From positions 2,604,001-2,668,000 of the forward strand of contig SMMW01000559.1 in NCBI GenBank assembly GCA_004794655.1: a stretch of DNA of 64,000 nt, written 5' to 3'. This stretch comes from Marisa cornuarietis. Lineage: Eukaryota; Mollusca; Gastropoda; Architaenioglossa; Ampullariidae. Below are positions 11,423-24,852 of this stretch, one piece after another (the stretch's first letter is position 1; each line of letters opens with the position of its first letter). The notes below the pieces were generated by a model. The model was given only the letters and a program-made list of their open reading frames with translations. It ran no database searches and was not told the origin of the DNA. Position numbers and translations under genes: made by a program.

Positions 11423-13224
11423 TTGACGGCTTGTTACCAGGATCTGATTTCCCTCCCCCAACAGACGGAATCGCGACTACAAAGAGCGCATAAACAGCAA
11501 TCTGCGCACACAGCTGCTTTAAAAGACTTAGCGCCTGGCACCTGCCGTGTGATGAATTCAGCTGATGTGATGAAGTTTGCTAACAGAGCGGACATGCATA
11601 GAACAAGTTCTCACTCGCTTGTGTTCACAACCAGGCCCTCGACCTGTTACAAAACAAGGACAAGCCAACAACCCGAAAATCGCAAGGATTACAATGCAAT
11701 ACTTCAAGAAAAGAATAGAAGGCTTAGGATAATTTAGCACGAGTACATTTAAACAAAACAATCTTTTCTAACTGGCATTCACGTGCACTATAGAAAGCGC
11801 GTTCTTGACAGTGTTATCAATTGTTTTTCCTTTTCTTGTCTCTCTTTCTTGTAAAGCTCATTGAAAATTCAAATCACGAAAACTCACGTTTTTTGCAGAA
11901 AAATGCTCTCTGAATAACTGTCTCGTATGCTAAAGAATATCTCTGAATTTCTTGCACACGAGGTAGTAGTTTATCATCGCATGTTATCACCACACTCGAA
12001 GTCTTGTGGTAGCAAAATATATTCCAGCGTCCGCAGTAGCACCTCCACTTTATATAATGTTGATATGTAGGGGGGGGGGAGAATAATTACTGCTCGCTGA
12101 AAAGGAAGATTCCAGCGACAGTCACTCACAGAAATAGTGTACTGTGTGATACGACACAATACGGGTGGTTTGTCTGCGGGTGGCATGTGCAGCTGTTGAA
12201 CAGCACGCGTGTCAAGGCAAGCACTTCCTCGTCTTGAGGTCTGGTGCGCTCACGTATTCACTGTCTTGAGAAACACAGCTTGGTGTAACGCTCAGCACCA
12301 CTGGGTACACACACACACACTCTTTCTCTCTTTTCCGCCGTATTACGCATGCGCAAGCGAGAACATCTGACGTGAGCAGTTGGGGGCGAGGTATTTGTAG
12401 GTCAGCGACTCCGCCGCCCCTCGTACCAGAATAGTTGTAAGACAGAGGGAGGCAGAGAGAGAGAGAGAAGGTGGGGAGGCACGTCACAGCAGAATGTTAA
12501 CATGTGTACTACAACCAGCCCTACAGATCCGCTGCCCAAGATCAATCAACCGAAAATCTTGAAACATTTCCGTGTTGAGGAAGTTAAAATCTACGAATAA
12601 TCTTAGTTGAGAATTTATCTTCCCATCATGGTTTCAGTTGATTTTATTTTCTCCCCCTGAAGAGTTCGTCAGAAAGCGGCGACAGGAGATCGTGCAGTAC
12701 GAAACTTGGAGAGAGGAGAGAGAGAGTGTAAGACATAAAACACACAGACGTCTTACCGTACAGCGGCGGTTCACACATGCGGAGTGCACACGTGCTGGTG
12801 CTGCTCTCCTGATGAAGGCCAGTGTGATGGAGAGAGAAAGAGAGAAAAGTCTGCTGCTGTCTGCCAGTCGCTGGCCCTCACGATCAATGAGTGGCGGCAA
12901 CTTCCCACGCGCACCGATGAGGAAAGCCCTCTGCCTCGCCATCCTCCCCTCGACCCTTCCCCCCCCCCACATCCCTTCGCCCTTACACGTGAGAAGGACG
13001 GAAGGGTCATGTCACACACGCGCCAGCACACACACACACACACACACACACGGACACGCGCGGGGGGTGATGCATGTTGGTTTTTGGTGCCTGACTCCTT
13101 TCACCCTCCACGGTTGAACCCCAACCTTTGAAGTGAGTGGAGAGTCGAATGCTACTGTTAAATGTTTAGGGAGCAACCATCCACGGTTACTCGTTATTCG
13201 TTTGCTCCTTTCGTGAGCCAAACA

Positions 13225-13258
13225 GCGCGCGCGCGCGCGCGCACACACACACACACAC
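13225..13258. repeat. (GC)n(AC)n microsatellite
   Basis: GC run passing into AC run; alternating purine-pyrimidine throughout. A pure CA run also lies at 13027-13051. Confidence 0.9.
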
Positions 13259-13922
13259 CTTCTTTTCCGTCATTATGCGATAAACAGTTTCCGTTGGGGA
13301 TTTTTGTTTCTTATTTGCCAGTCTGATTCTTGTGGAAATTCCATAAAACAAGTAGCATCAGTTCAGTATAATACCCAATGATTAACTCCAAGTTTTGCAG
13401 TCTTAAATTTCACTTTACAGCTGCTCGCCGATCCTGTGTTTGGCCATGCTAGGCTATGAGGGGTTGGTATCGGTGACACATCAAATTAAAAATTTTCCGT
13501 GTGCATTTTTGGTGGCAGTAGTCTATAAAACTCCCTCGCATTTCAAGGATGCTATCGAGTTGGGTGACAGTCATAGCTGTACAACTGAAGGTCGCATGCA
13601 TGGCGTCTGCTTATGTGTCCATAGGATGATCGTCTTTACATATACCTGAGCCAGTTAGATACAACTCACCCTAATCGAAATCTAGCTTATGTACAAGTAC
13701 GTCCTCGTACACTCCAAATTGATACTGCCGGTATCGAAATGTACACTCTCCCCTGAAGCTTCTAAATATCTGTCTTAAACAGTTGTCTTACTGCCATCGT
13801 TTTACACTTTTCAAACGAAGAAGTCTAAACATTGCTAACTTATGTTGTCCGACTTAGCTAAGTGGTTATTTTTGGGGGGACAGCAGTCCTAGAGTAAAGC
13901 TAGAAATTTTGTATTTTGTGGG

Positions 13923-14025
13923 TTTAAGTTTCCTCATGCATACCGGTTTTCTGTACTTAAAGTTTACTTAAAGTTAAGTCAGCAAACTTAAGTTTGGCTG
14001 ACATTTAAGTTTGCTCATGCATACC
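13923..14025. repeat. local direct and inverted repeats
   Basis: TTTAAGTTTCCTCATGCATA at 13923 recurs at 14004 with one change. AGCAAACTTAA (13981-13991) and TTAAGTTTGCT (14005-14015) form an 11-bp inverted repeat. Confidence 0.5.
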
Positions 14026-14504
14026 AGCGCTGGATGTGTCCATGACGAATGTGTGCGGACTAACATTATTCAGCCAAGAGAGAGCATTTCATACGGTGGT
14101 CGACACCTCTCACTTTCTATAACAGTGGTGGTACCTCTGCACTCAAACTGTTCCTTGCTCGAAAAATATTTTGAAGAGAACTCTGTTCCGTTGCTCGACC
14201 ATTGTGCTACAGACTGTGTGACAAACCAGTCTCATCCCTGATGCTCCGAGGGGAAACAAAGGACAATGTCACTTTGTGTATTGATTACAAGCAGTCAAGA
14301 CCTTTTCTAGTGCTGTCTTCACGATATCGTTAGAATTTTTAACATATACGGTCGTCATGGCATCCAAGAAATTTCTAATGCTAAAAGTGAAGGAAAGAGG
14401 AAAAAAGTAAGAACAGCAAATGAAATAAAAAAACGTATATCCAAGTATAAGAATGGCATCCGTGCGTCTATCTTAGTCATTCAGAGTAGCCGTCTGATTC
14501 AGTA

Positions 14505-14922
14505 TTGTCGACAACAGAAATGAAACATAAAGACACCATTAAATGTAGCGAAATGAGTAAAAGCAATAATAAAGCTAAGGTTTTGAAAAATGGAAGAGAT
14601 GGAGAACTAACTGTTGGTGTAGATAAATGGAAAACAAATAGCCATCTTGTTCACACATGCCGTACTATAAAATACTATAAATGTAAACAAGGTAGTTGCC
14701 AGGTGCCGAAACCAAACAAACACATTTCCATTATTTATGGGGGGAAAAAAGGGCTTAGCATTCAACCAGCCTTCTAGAACGGATTGTGGTCGAGTCAAAG
14801 ATACAAAAATAAGTTCGGTCGAGTGCCGAGGTACCACCATTGTATCGTCGAAACGGAAACCAGGATCCTGTGAGATAAAAACACTAAAATGTGAAGGCCT
14901 ACCATTTCATCCTGGTCTCTGA
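14505..14922 (+). pseudogene. unrecognised Cys-patterned reading frame, split by one frameshift
   Basis: Two overlapping plus-strand frames meet in a G6-A6-G3 run at 14738-14752. The first (from 14505) has HTCRTIKYYKCKQGSC, and the second (to 14922) has TDCGRV, VECRG, GSCEIKTLKC. Regular Cys spacing across the frameshift suggests one decayed or mis-called coding segment. I do not recognise the family, and no signal peptide is visible. It may be chance. Confidence 0.25.
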
Positions 14923-15002
14923 CAAAGAGGCTTACAAAAGTGCCAGGAAGTTAACTTCGCAAGTCCGAGCACAGTAACCTTTCTGCCTTGGCTTCCAGAT
15001 GA

Positions 15003-15144
15003 CTTACTTACTTACTTACTTACTTACTTAGTCCTCTTCGTACCTAGGTGGTACATAAGGCATCCACTAGAGACCTCCATCTTTGTCTGTCAGTAGCAAG
15101 TTTGGCTATGTCATTCCAGGTTAGTTTCTGGTCTTTGAGTTCTT
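15003..15144 (-). mobile_element. 5'-truncated LINE tail with 15-bp target duplication
   Basis: Flanked by identical TTGGCTTCCAGATGA at 14988-15002 and 15145-15159. Minus strand encodes LTWNDIAKLATDRQRWRSLV and DALCTT then a stop at 15044-15046, the standard C-terminal tail of a non-LTR ORF2. A short 3'UTR follows, then a (GTAA)n tail (TTAC on the plus strand). Confidence 0.82.
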
Positions 15145-16160
15145 TTGGCTTCCAGATGAATCTAGAATAAATTACAAGCTTGTATGTGTGTGGTAGGTGC
15201 TAAACCGGTCCTTCATATGTGGCTGACATGGTTCATCTTGACAAGACAAGACTACTCCGATTTTCTTGACAAGTCACCCCTTGTTGCTCCACGCATCAAT
15301 CATCAATCATTTAGGGGGAATGCATTCTGTGCTGCCACTCCATTTGAAATGTATTACCAGTAAGTCTTAGGAATATTCCCACCAGCGAATTCTGTGGTTC
15401 AGCCCTAAAAAACTTATTTTTTTCAGTAAGATCTTTGGTCAGGGCTATGCCAGTAGTTCTTGTAAACTTAAACGCATTGAATGATGTCTGGTGGCATGTT
15501 TGATTTTTTTTATTTGTTCTTGCATAGTAACGTGCAACGACCATGTAGTATATAAATGTTCTGTTTTATTATTAGTAGTAGTAGTAGTACAGTTTCTTCG
15601 CCTTGGAAGATTTTAGTCTGCAGGCAATTGAGTAAGCAGACACCAGGACTGATGAGAAGTTGATCGAAAATTAAAAGAAAGAATAACACTTTGCTTTGTG
15701 TTATTCTAGATTCGGTTATCTTCCAGCAAGTCTGAAATATTATTGATAAAAATGAAGTATACTGAACAGCAGAAAAAGCACTTAAAACCACGCGTGTCCA
15801 CAATTCGCACTCCTGAAGTATTCCATCTTTACTCTCCTATAACTGATGATGAACTAGCTAACAGCTAATTGCATTGATCGTGTGTGTGTGTGTGTGTGTG
15901 TCTATTTTCTCCCACTTGACACACACCTTGTATTGTTTTTACTTCTCTGGAGCTGTCTAACTACGAGAGGCTGGCTATCCGCTGCTGGCACCAGAAAATA
16001 CGTTTTTGGCCAGCCTGCTTTGTTTTCAAAGTAAATACTCCATCCCTTGCAGGCTGGTTCTGTCGTGCGAAAACGCCTCGAGGTGGAAGCACTTTCCATT
16101 TCAATCAACAAAGCCACTCTTATGTCGTCATTGACCGCTTGTCACGCTCGCAGCACGTAT

Positions 16161-16161
16161 G

Positions 16162-16205
<44 letters not shown>
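16161..16205. repeat. (GC)n(AC)n microsatellite
   Basis: Short GC run then a CA run of about 38 bp. Confidence 0.9.
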
Positions 16206-16207
<2 letters not shown>

Positions 16208-16677
16208 AGCGCGCGGTGCCACTCATTGACCTTTATTTAGTGGTGCCACTTGACCTTTCCTCCTTGAACCCTCGTGACTTGCCCTCGGTCTGCACCCCTC
16301 TCTTTCCCCTGGCAGCGGCTTATTTCTTTTTTTCCCTTTCGTAATTAAGTCAGACTGAATCAACAAACGTAGACTTTGTCTCGAGTCTCCTGGCCGGCTG
16401 TGGAACGTTAGTTAAATGACATCAGGCTGAACACTGCACGGACGCCGGCGAAACGCCGCTCGTGACTTCTACCCGCCCGACATTCTTCTCTCCTTCTGAC
16501 TTTGCTCCCCTTCACGAAGCTATTTTTAGTTCACTCCCTCTAGTTCTTCCTATCCCTAGACACTCCCTGGAATGAGTACCTATATAGCACAGATCATCCT
16601 CCTGCACTTGCGCCAAAAACTCTCCAGTGCATTGCCATGCTTCCCTGGATACTGTATCCTGCTTGTAACGGGTGCGC

Positions 16678-16816
16678 ACGTGTGTGTATGTGTGTGTGTG
16701 AGAGAGAGAGAGAGAGTGAGAGAGGACCATTTACTTATTTTCTACAAATTCTGAGGGCTAAGATTATAAAAAAATTAAAAGGGACGAGTTTTGTAGTAAA
16801 TTCCATAGTATTACAT

Positions 16817-16847
<31 letters not shown>

Positions 16848-16850
16848 AAG
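16678..16850. repeat. paired (GT)n(GA)n microsatellites
   Basis: Two GT-to-GA compound runs (16680-16722 and 16818-16850) with the same order, about 130 bp apart. Confidence 0.8.
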
Positions 16851-19138
16851 AAAGAGAAGACTGTATATCACCTAATAATCTTCCACCTAAGCAGACAAAC
16901 ACTTGCAGCACTAATTTCCTCCTCCACCTTTTTTTTCTCCTCGTTCCTCTCACACCTCACATCCACGTGACGTGGCAGACAGTGATTAGCGTCCCTACCC
17001 CTAACAACTTCTGCTTCCACCACAGCGGAGACCAACACACACTCTGCGTCATCCCCCCAGCCAGCAACATCAACCAGGATTGAGACAATCCGTATAATGT
17101 TCTTTCCTCCATCAATCGACCCCTCCCTCATCCCCCAACCTCCCCCCCCCCGTGGGATGCCTGATTAACTTCACCGTCACGTAGTCGGCTGGTGCTGCCG
17201 GTTCTATCACTCCGCGGGAAATCCACATACCTCTACGGTTTGTTCTTTTCTTTGCCTTTCTCTGTTTTGCTTCTCTAGAACAGCTTACTGGTCAGTCTTA
17301 AGCAGATTGTGTCAAATGAGTTCGTGTATTTTAATATACTTTTTATTTTTTTTCTATTTCATTGCAAGATGGAAAACAGAAAAAATGAGTCTGTGGAACA
17401 GAAAGAAAGTAAATTGTGTAAATAAACACGTACCTGCATGCTTAGTTTTTGTCGTGAGTCTGGTATTGAGGTCAGTGGCACTGCTAAATTCATAGCAAAA
17501 AAAGACAAGTCAGTGTTGCTTTTGAAGTGTGGTTCACATCGTAACTGACATCAAATGAACATTTGCCTTCAGAGACAGATCGAGTGCCGTGGGCCTCATC
17601 ACCACCCTTTCACATCCGCGAGAGCCCGAAGTTAAAGGTCAGCTCGCTCACTCGCAGGACAAGTATGGTCGTTATACCAAAACTAAGTTGTGTGTTGAGA
17701 CGATATTACAGTAATTTTAGAGGAACTTAAATGTGTATGGAGAGAAACAACGCTGGGTCTGTACTGAGTATACTTAGGTGGACAGTCTTCGTGTGTTTGT
17801 TCATACTGTAGATATAATGCTGCAACTTCACAAATGACTACTACGTGTTTGCTAGGCCTAATTAACTTGTACCTATAGTATTTTTAGGCTAAATATTGGC
17901 ACAGAGGATATAGTATAGTTCCAGAAGTAGGACTTACTCCTTATTAACAGACCCTTCGTCTGGTCACTTTGGCGCACGATGAGAGCTAGACTGGTCCCGT
18001 TTTGACAGAATGTTTGTGAGTCTATGAGGCTGCATGTTTTGCCAAGACAGGCATGTCACAATATAGTTAACATCAGTATTTATGTGATGGTGAGATTATT
18101 TGTTTTTAATTTTACAGTTAGCATTCTACGGGATGAAGAGTTTAGCTATCGTTGCCAGAGCAGTCTTCCCCCCCCCCTCCCCGAAAAACTCCCTGCACGA
18201 TCTTCGTTCGCCCCGACATTTCTGGTTCATGTCTAAGGCCGGCATGATACTGTGTGATTGTGCCGATGTAATCATTTGACAAAAAACCTGTCAGACCTAC
18301 TGCGACGAATGTTTGTACAGACGGCGATAATTTCTCTCTACTGCCGTGAGGAGCTGTGAATGGGAAATAGAGAGAGAAAAAATCTTCCGACCAACCCTAG
18401 ACAAAAAGAAAAAAAAACCTTGCCTGCATATTGGTGACCACTTTGTCAAACGGTGTGAAGAAGCCCTCAGATTGAGGTGCGTGGGTGGAGCAAGGTGTAG
18501 AACAGGTGAGTTGAAGAGTAGACGCTGCAGCGGCGTAAGGAGGTCAGGTGATGAGAGCTGTGCGTCACTTCATCATTTCTCGCGTGGCGCACCACGTGCA
18601 ACTGCTGTGAATGGCACAACAAAACATCTTCCAGAGTTTTTGTATTCACCGACTTTCCACTTTACCGTCATTTGGTCTTTTGCCTTTACAAGCATCCATA
18701 TAATCATTTCACTGCCACGACAGGTTCTCAGCAGTTCGCTTTAAAAAAAAAAACGATGCTGCACCTTTGACAAGGAGCCATATCTGAGGCTGGTACTGCG
18801 GTGCCAGATATGCTCACCTGGGAGTCTAATGCAAGTATGAGAGACGATGATTACACACCTGGGAGATTTGCTGGCCTCACGGGCGCCGTTCAGTCTGGTC
18901 ACGAAGCGCGCGTGGGACATTGATTAGAGGTTAACTCCAGTGCAAAAATAAAATGATATTCAAATGCCTGAGTTTAGTTTGTGGCAAGCTACTAATGCCC
19001 ACAAATCTGGAACCAATAACACAGCTCCATTCACGACTTACAAGCCTTTGAACCACGACATATATTTATTTCAACCGTGGTTTGGAACGGTCTCGATTCC
19101 CGGAACGTCAGAAAGACAGGCTCGCTGCTATGGCAACG

Positions 19139-19330
19139 CCACACCCCCAGGCTGACACTATCAAGTGTACTATTACATTGGCCATGAACTCAAATCAGTA
19201 CACAGGAGAGGTGGGGATTCATGTGTACACCGATGGCTTAGCAACAAATACCATGGCCAACGGAGTAGCAGGTGTATACATCTATATTGTCACAAAAACA
19301 ATAAACCTCGATGTCTATACTCATTCGTGA
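19139..19330 (+). pseudogene. LINE RNase H fragment
   Basis: Frame encoding IHVYTDGLATNTMANGVAGV YIYI-like sequence, i.e. the first strand of RNase H in I-clade-type non-LTR retrotransposons (VYTDGSA....GGAGVYI). The first catalytic Asp of TDG is present. The frame ends at TGA 19328-19330, and the rest of the domain is not recognisable. Confidence 0.55.
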
Positions 19331-20310
19331 CAAATGCCAATTTTTCCAACAACAACAAACTGATTGTCATTTTAGCTGCCAGGCTGTGCTATAAAAGAGC
19401 AATATTATTGGTTTCCTGGACAACGCGCAAACATACCCTTCTAACAATGCTCAACACCCGTCTATGGTTAGAGACACGTTTTGGAACAAACGCTGATTGC
19501 ACAGAGTCAAATTTACAGGGAGGGGGGAGATGAAGGCAGTTTGGAGGGGTAACACAAGTAACAGAAAGATATGCAGAATATCAAAAAAGAAACCGCTGAA
19601 TGTCACCCTTCTTAGTTTCAAATTAGGAACATTCTTGGGTTCAATCCAAACTATGTCTCAAATATTTAAATGTATTTAAAATTTTTCTCATGGGATGTAT
19701 CTCATATCAGTTTAAATATAATGGTCATCAGTCTCTAATGTCAACGACATTGAATTATTTACAAAGCTCGAGGGAGCGAATTCGTTTTCAGCACAAATTT
19801 TCTTTTTAACCACAAATTTCCACAATCGTCTCAAGAATAAATATAGATACATGTACATTGATTTCATTCAGTTATAATTTTTATGGTCGCCTCTCTAGAT
19901 TATATTACCAAAATATAAAAGATGTTACCTCGATTAGATGAGGTAAAAAAACGTGAGATTCGTAGAAAGCGGCGATACACGTCTCTCTGGTACAACAATC
20001 CATCCCCAAATAGTCGACAGGACAGAAATGTTTCCGCACAGTGAATACAGCAGTCACTAAATCGAGAATGTTCCTTTTACTCTTTTGTAAATAGTACCTT
20101 CACAGTACATTTCCTCCTTTTCTATACAAACAACAAATCAGGAAAGCACTGCATCAGCTACAATGCAGATGTTCAGGTCCTCATACAAGCAGCACACATT
20201 GTGGTCCACTCAGTGGATGCACACAAACTGATTTCATCACCGATGCGACATCCTTCTGGAGACCTTTGCAGGAAACGAACTCCTTTGCTTTAAGCAGAAA
20301 CTCCAAGAGA

Positions 20311-20404
20311 AACCAAACCAAACCAAACCAAAAAATAAAAAAAAAATCTAAACAAAAAATAAAAAACAAAACAAAAAAACAAAGCAAAACAAAACAAAAC
20401 AAAA
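20311..20404. repeat. A-rich simple sequence (AACCA/AACAA)
   Basis: AACCA units pass into A-rich AAACA sequence. It could be an old retroelement tail, but no body is recognised. Confidence 0.7.
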
Positions 20405-21360
20405 GCGGCGACAGGTTCTTGTATGGATACCAGCCCACTGCAGAATCCCAAGGAACGAGACAGGTGATAAGCTTAACAGACTTCAATAAAAAATATAGCA
20501 ACCAGGTGCCAATATTTGCTTCCATGAGAAAACGAACCGTTCTCAAGTGAAGTGTACCATTTTCTTGAATTATCGCCACAGGTAAGGATCCTACAACTAG
20601 ATACATGTCACTGCTGACTGAATGCTTACATATTCAAGAAAATGTAGCTGTTACTATCTCCAACGTGTGCCTACGTGCTAGATGATAAAACATCCTCTAG
20701 AAATACTCCTCTACTGGAGGTAGAAAGATGCAACATGGCCAACGATCACGGTACTCCAAGAATAAAAAAATCAAAAAAAAAAACCCCAACTCTGTGGGAG
20801 CTAAAGAGACTTGGAGGACACTACGTCTTTCGTCCTGAAGACAGAAGACAACAAGATGCTAGTTAGTCAACAACTTAGAGCTTATATAACTTCATGTTGA
20901 CTTTTACGATCCTTTGGTGCCTTGAGTTTAACTAACGCCCACACTGAAGAACGACTGCTAAGCATGCTTGACCCAAAACACTAGTTATATTGTTATCTAA
21001 TATACATCCATACATGGCACAAAATAGTATTTGTTACCATCGCAAATTTGCTATTTATTACAGCTGTTTTTTTCGTTGTTATGTATGCTGGTTTTCTGAT
21101 TTTCCTTACCACTTTCAGAGAGAGGAAAAGGGTGAGTATACCACCTGACTTTGTGATGTGGTCAGCCACATAAAATCCCGAGATACTCTTAAACATGTAT
21201 GTTAGAGGGAATGTCAAACACTTTCCAGTTGCCTACGTTTGCCTTTTATGTTTACTGATCTCAAGCTGTCATTCATGGTGCGCCACGGACGAGTTTACAT
21301 CAAAAGGTGTCAAACTACTTGTCTGTTATATGTACAGACCTCAAGCTGTCATTACTGTGC

Positions 21361-21498
21361 AATGGCGAAGGAAGATGATCGGCTCTGGGGTCAAACTCCA
21401 TGCTGACAGTGAACGATGTTCACATACTTGTCCCCTCAGCACCATTTATGACGGGGAGGCTTCCACCCCTTTGCCTCCTGGTTCCTGCTGTGCACCAT
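21361..21498. mobile_element. element family A, copy 2 (diverged)
   Basis: Begins TGGCGAAGGAAGATG, keeps the CTCCATGCTGACAGTGAAC and GTTCACATACTTG core, and ends GGTTCCTGCTGTGCACCAT. Confidence 0.55.
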
Positions 21499-22133
21499 GA
21501 ACGAGGTTATGTCAAAATGTGTCCAAATATCTACATTTGTCTTGTCCCTGTCCACACCGCAGGTGTCTCTTCTCTGAGGCGATCGTCGTTTCCTATTGTT
21601 GAAAATACCACAGGTTAAATTTGTATGGGATGCTTGTCCTGCTGGTTGAGGAGCAATGATTAATTCTCATCGGATCAAGTACTTTTCATAAGTTATGCTA
21701 GGAGAGTTCTAACATTTTCATCAAAGTGCCCTAGCTCTCAAGAACACAGGAGGTCTGCAGCTTTGTATCTCTTGTTACCACATACCCAGCCCTCGATTAT
21801 AACCTGCCATCCCTTTCGCTTTGAGAAGAAATGTTTGAGAAAACTCAGAAAACTATCTGCTGAGTCGCACTTTCAGCCCTCGATCAATGGCTATAAGACA
21901 CAAAATACCATTCGCTTAAATCCACGTGCTCCCCTGGGTGCACGCGAGAATAGGAGCCAGGGAGTGACTTCGGATTGGAATGGGTTTTAGGTCTTTCCAC
22001 CTGGCTTTTTGCCAGTTGGGAAAAAAACGAGTCGTTTGCATAAGGCCATTGGAGCTGACTGAAGACGATAGGACTGGTGCTGGTCACGCTGCTGCAGGTT
22101 AAACGAACGTTTAGACAACAAGGGTCTACAGAC

Positions 22134-22212
22134 CAGTGGCGTAGGAAGATGTTCGGCTCTGGGTGGGGGGGGGGAGCAAAACTCCCGGGTGACAGTAAAC
22201 GGCGTTCGCACT
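22134..22212. mobile_element. element family A, copy 3 (5' half only)
   Basis: CAGTGGCGTAGGAAGATG, a G run, then CTCCCGGGTGACAGTAAAC and GCGTTCGCACTCG. The 3' half is missing. Confidence 0.55.
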
Positions 22213-24171
22213 CGCACATTACGTAAAAAAAGGAGGGGGGTACGTGCACGCACGCACGTACACGGTGGTAGCATCACAACACACGCTGTTTTAGTCTTAA
22301 GGCAAAGCAGCATTAAACAAAAAAAAAAAAAAAAAAAACTGAACCATGACTCCCCCGGCTAACACAATCACAAGAATTGCGATAAACGTTATAATAATAA
22401 TAATTATTATTAAACATATTAATCAAGGTTTGCAAGTCAGATGCCAAAAAAACAAAAACAAAAAAGCTGCGTCTTCTGTGATTTCTATGGCCATCTACCA
22501 AATCACAGACACATAATTATATACAGACCAAACAGTATAACACAGATAACTTATGATGAGTATAATACAACAATTACATAATCATAATAAGGAATACGAA
22601 TAACCTGCAGCGTAAAATAAAACTGATAGGAGAGATATTATGCAACACACAAAGAGGGACAGTGTTGTGTGCCAATAATCTGGCCCGCATGGCTACCATA
22701 AATTGAGATTTTCCTTAAGTACATGGCTCCGTCTTCACATGGAACACTGACAGATGTCTCCAGCTGTTCCCTGAATGGTCGAAGGGGAAGGTGAATTCAC
22801 AGTTAAGCACGGATTACCTCCACAGCGAATGTCCAAACTTTATGTGTACAATAAAATTCCCACATATATCCAATGTAATGTATGTTACCAGCGACAGTCG
22901 TTGGTGATAAAAGAGCGCCTCGTGTTGTTTTACTCATGCACTTTCCACTGAGTCGTAGATAGCAATAATACAAGTCTCTCTCTCTCTAATAGAATAGTAC
23001 GACGAGAACCTCTTGAAGATCTTCATTCACATTTGAGCAACTCACAAAATACCAATATAGGGACTCTGAGAGTCTCTGGCTTACTTAGTTGTAGTCACAG
23101 CCGCCAATTCACACTAAACCGTTGGTGTCTAGTAGGATAGACGGACGTCCTCGTGCTTTGCTAGCTTTTCCCAAAGTGTAAGGGTTCCTGTCTGGTTGGC
23201 AAGACTGGGTTATTGGTATGCAACTAATTCGTTACTGGCTTCTCTCTTCACGATGGTCAGTGTGGCCCCTTTAGTTACCAGGTTGTAAGCGATAGCAAAT
23301 AATTTTAGGGTTTAGAAAAGAAACGTGGCGACAGTGAGTGGGTGGGGGATGTTTTATGTTGGTCAAACGACGCAGTCAAAGAAAAGGGGGTAGCATTATG
23401 TGGGAGGGGGTCGGAAGACCACACTCCATGTACTGATGTCCGGTTGGTCTCTCTTAGCTTAGGTATCAACACAGGCTGCAATTAGCATGGCAAACAATAC
23501 CAAAGGACTGTCCCTGATCTGGTGAATGAGGTGTTAGAGCCTCCACTTACCTCTGGGCCAGCTTTTGTGACAGTGATGACCGTCTCCTCTCTACGTTCCC
23601 CTACCTTTTACCGTCACTGAGACAGAAACAGGGAGCATGCGCGTCTTTGCGTTCGGATTAAGTTCTAGTAACCATTAAGCTATCTGCTCCCCCTTAATAC
23701 TAAACACGACACGTATCTTAATGATCTCAAAAGTATGCATAGTTCATAAATGTCTTTTAAATATGTTAATGAACTTACAGTAAACTTACAATAAACCCTA
23801 ACCCTTGTCTTTGATGCCTCCGAAAAAATTTGTAGTTGCCAATTTGTATTTTTTAAACTGTGTGTTTGTGTATGGGGGAAGGGAAAGGTTGGGATACTGT
23901 TTCTTGTGAACTGGTGATGGGGAGCAGGGTGATAGCTGAGATGATTAAAGGGCACCTTCGCCCAGGATGACCAGACCACCGGAGTGGACACCATGGAAAG
24001 GTGACAGACCGGCGCGATTTATGAGCACCTGCCTGGCAGGTCACTCAGCCAAAGCCAGGGAGACATTTACCAGGTCCCCCTCCCACAGCAGCAGCTAAAA
24101 TTCCAGTTATCACCATTGACTCTCTTCTTTACATATTTTGCTCTCTGTGAGAGGTTACGTCTCAAATATTT

Positions 24172-24266
24172 GGAGGGGGGCGGCAAACAGATATTCTTGC
24201 CCCTCCCGTATTTTCATTGAGGGGGCGGCTGCCCCCGCTGCCCCCCCCCTTGGTTCCTACGCCATT
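24172..24266. mobile_element. element family A, copy 4 (3' half only)
   Basis: GGGGGCGGCTGCCCC, a C run, then TTGGTTCCTACGCCATTG. The 5' terminus and core are missing. Confidence 0.5.
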
Positions 24267-24852
24267 GCAGACACTCCGCTCTGACTATAATCAGGATTTG
24301 GACTAAAAGTGTCATCAAACTGGAAATGCCCTCAAAATGTTTTCTCTCAAGGTTTTCCCCCTGTCCTTCTGGCCTCTCTTTCACTGCCTCCCTATACCTC
24401 CTTTCCTCCCTCCCTCTTGCATACAGGTTCGCAAGCACACACGCCCATGTTTTTCAATAACGGGTATAACGGTCACCGCTCTATAACTACGGTTCCATGT
24501 GTAAAACAACACCTGAGGGGTCTGGACACCTTGTTATAATTTTGGAAACAAGACACTTGTCCTTGATTCCCCCCTGTTGCCACAGGGCAAAGACTTACCT
24601 TCGCTTCATGACTACCGCCTCGGATTTTACGCTGGCCGCACTCTGAGCAGATGAATAGCAGATGTTAAGGTGTTTGCATTCTGCTGGGCAAAATTGGCTC
24701 CATTTGTCATCTGCTGTCGATGGAATCTACTCTTGTTTACCAGCTTGTCGCCTGTTTTACTGGTGATCTACGACTTCTCTTTAAAAACTCGACAGTACGA
24801 AACAGTGTGCTAATATGATCCAAGAAACGGTCAGTGACAGGCGTACGCGGAC

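Larger units (their letters stand above)
11423..14504. other. non-coding stretch upstream of the GT31 gene
   Basis: May contain the promoter and 5'UTR exon of the minus-strand GT31 gene, but I cannot place them. Otherwise simple repeats (13027, 13225) and local repeats at 13923. Confidence 0.5.
15160..19138. other. non-coding stretch
   Basis: Microsatellites at 15880, 16161 and 16678; C/T-rich segments. No supported gene. Confidence 0.55.
19331..24852. other. non-coding stretch with family A elements
   Basis: Contains the A-rich tract (20311), poly-A at 22319-22338 and family A copies 2-4. TCAAGCTGTCATT is duplicated at about 21262 and 21342. No supported gene. Confidence 0.55.

Noticed and set aside
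11288..11461. N-terminal extension of the GT31 ORF to an upstream ATG
   Set aside because: It runs through a poly-Met microsatellite and a splice-acceptor tract, and would place the membrane anchor far from the N-terminus.
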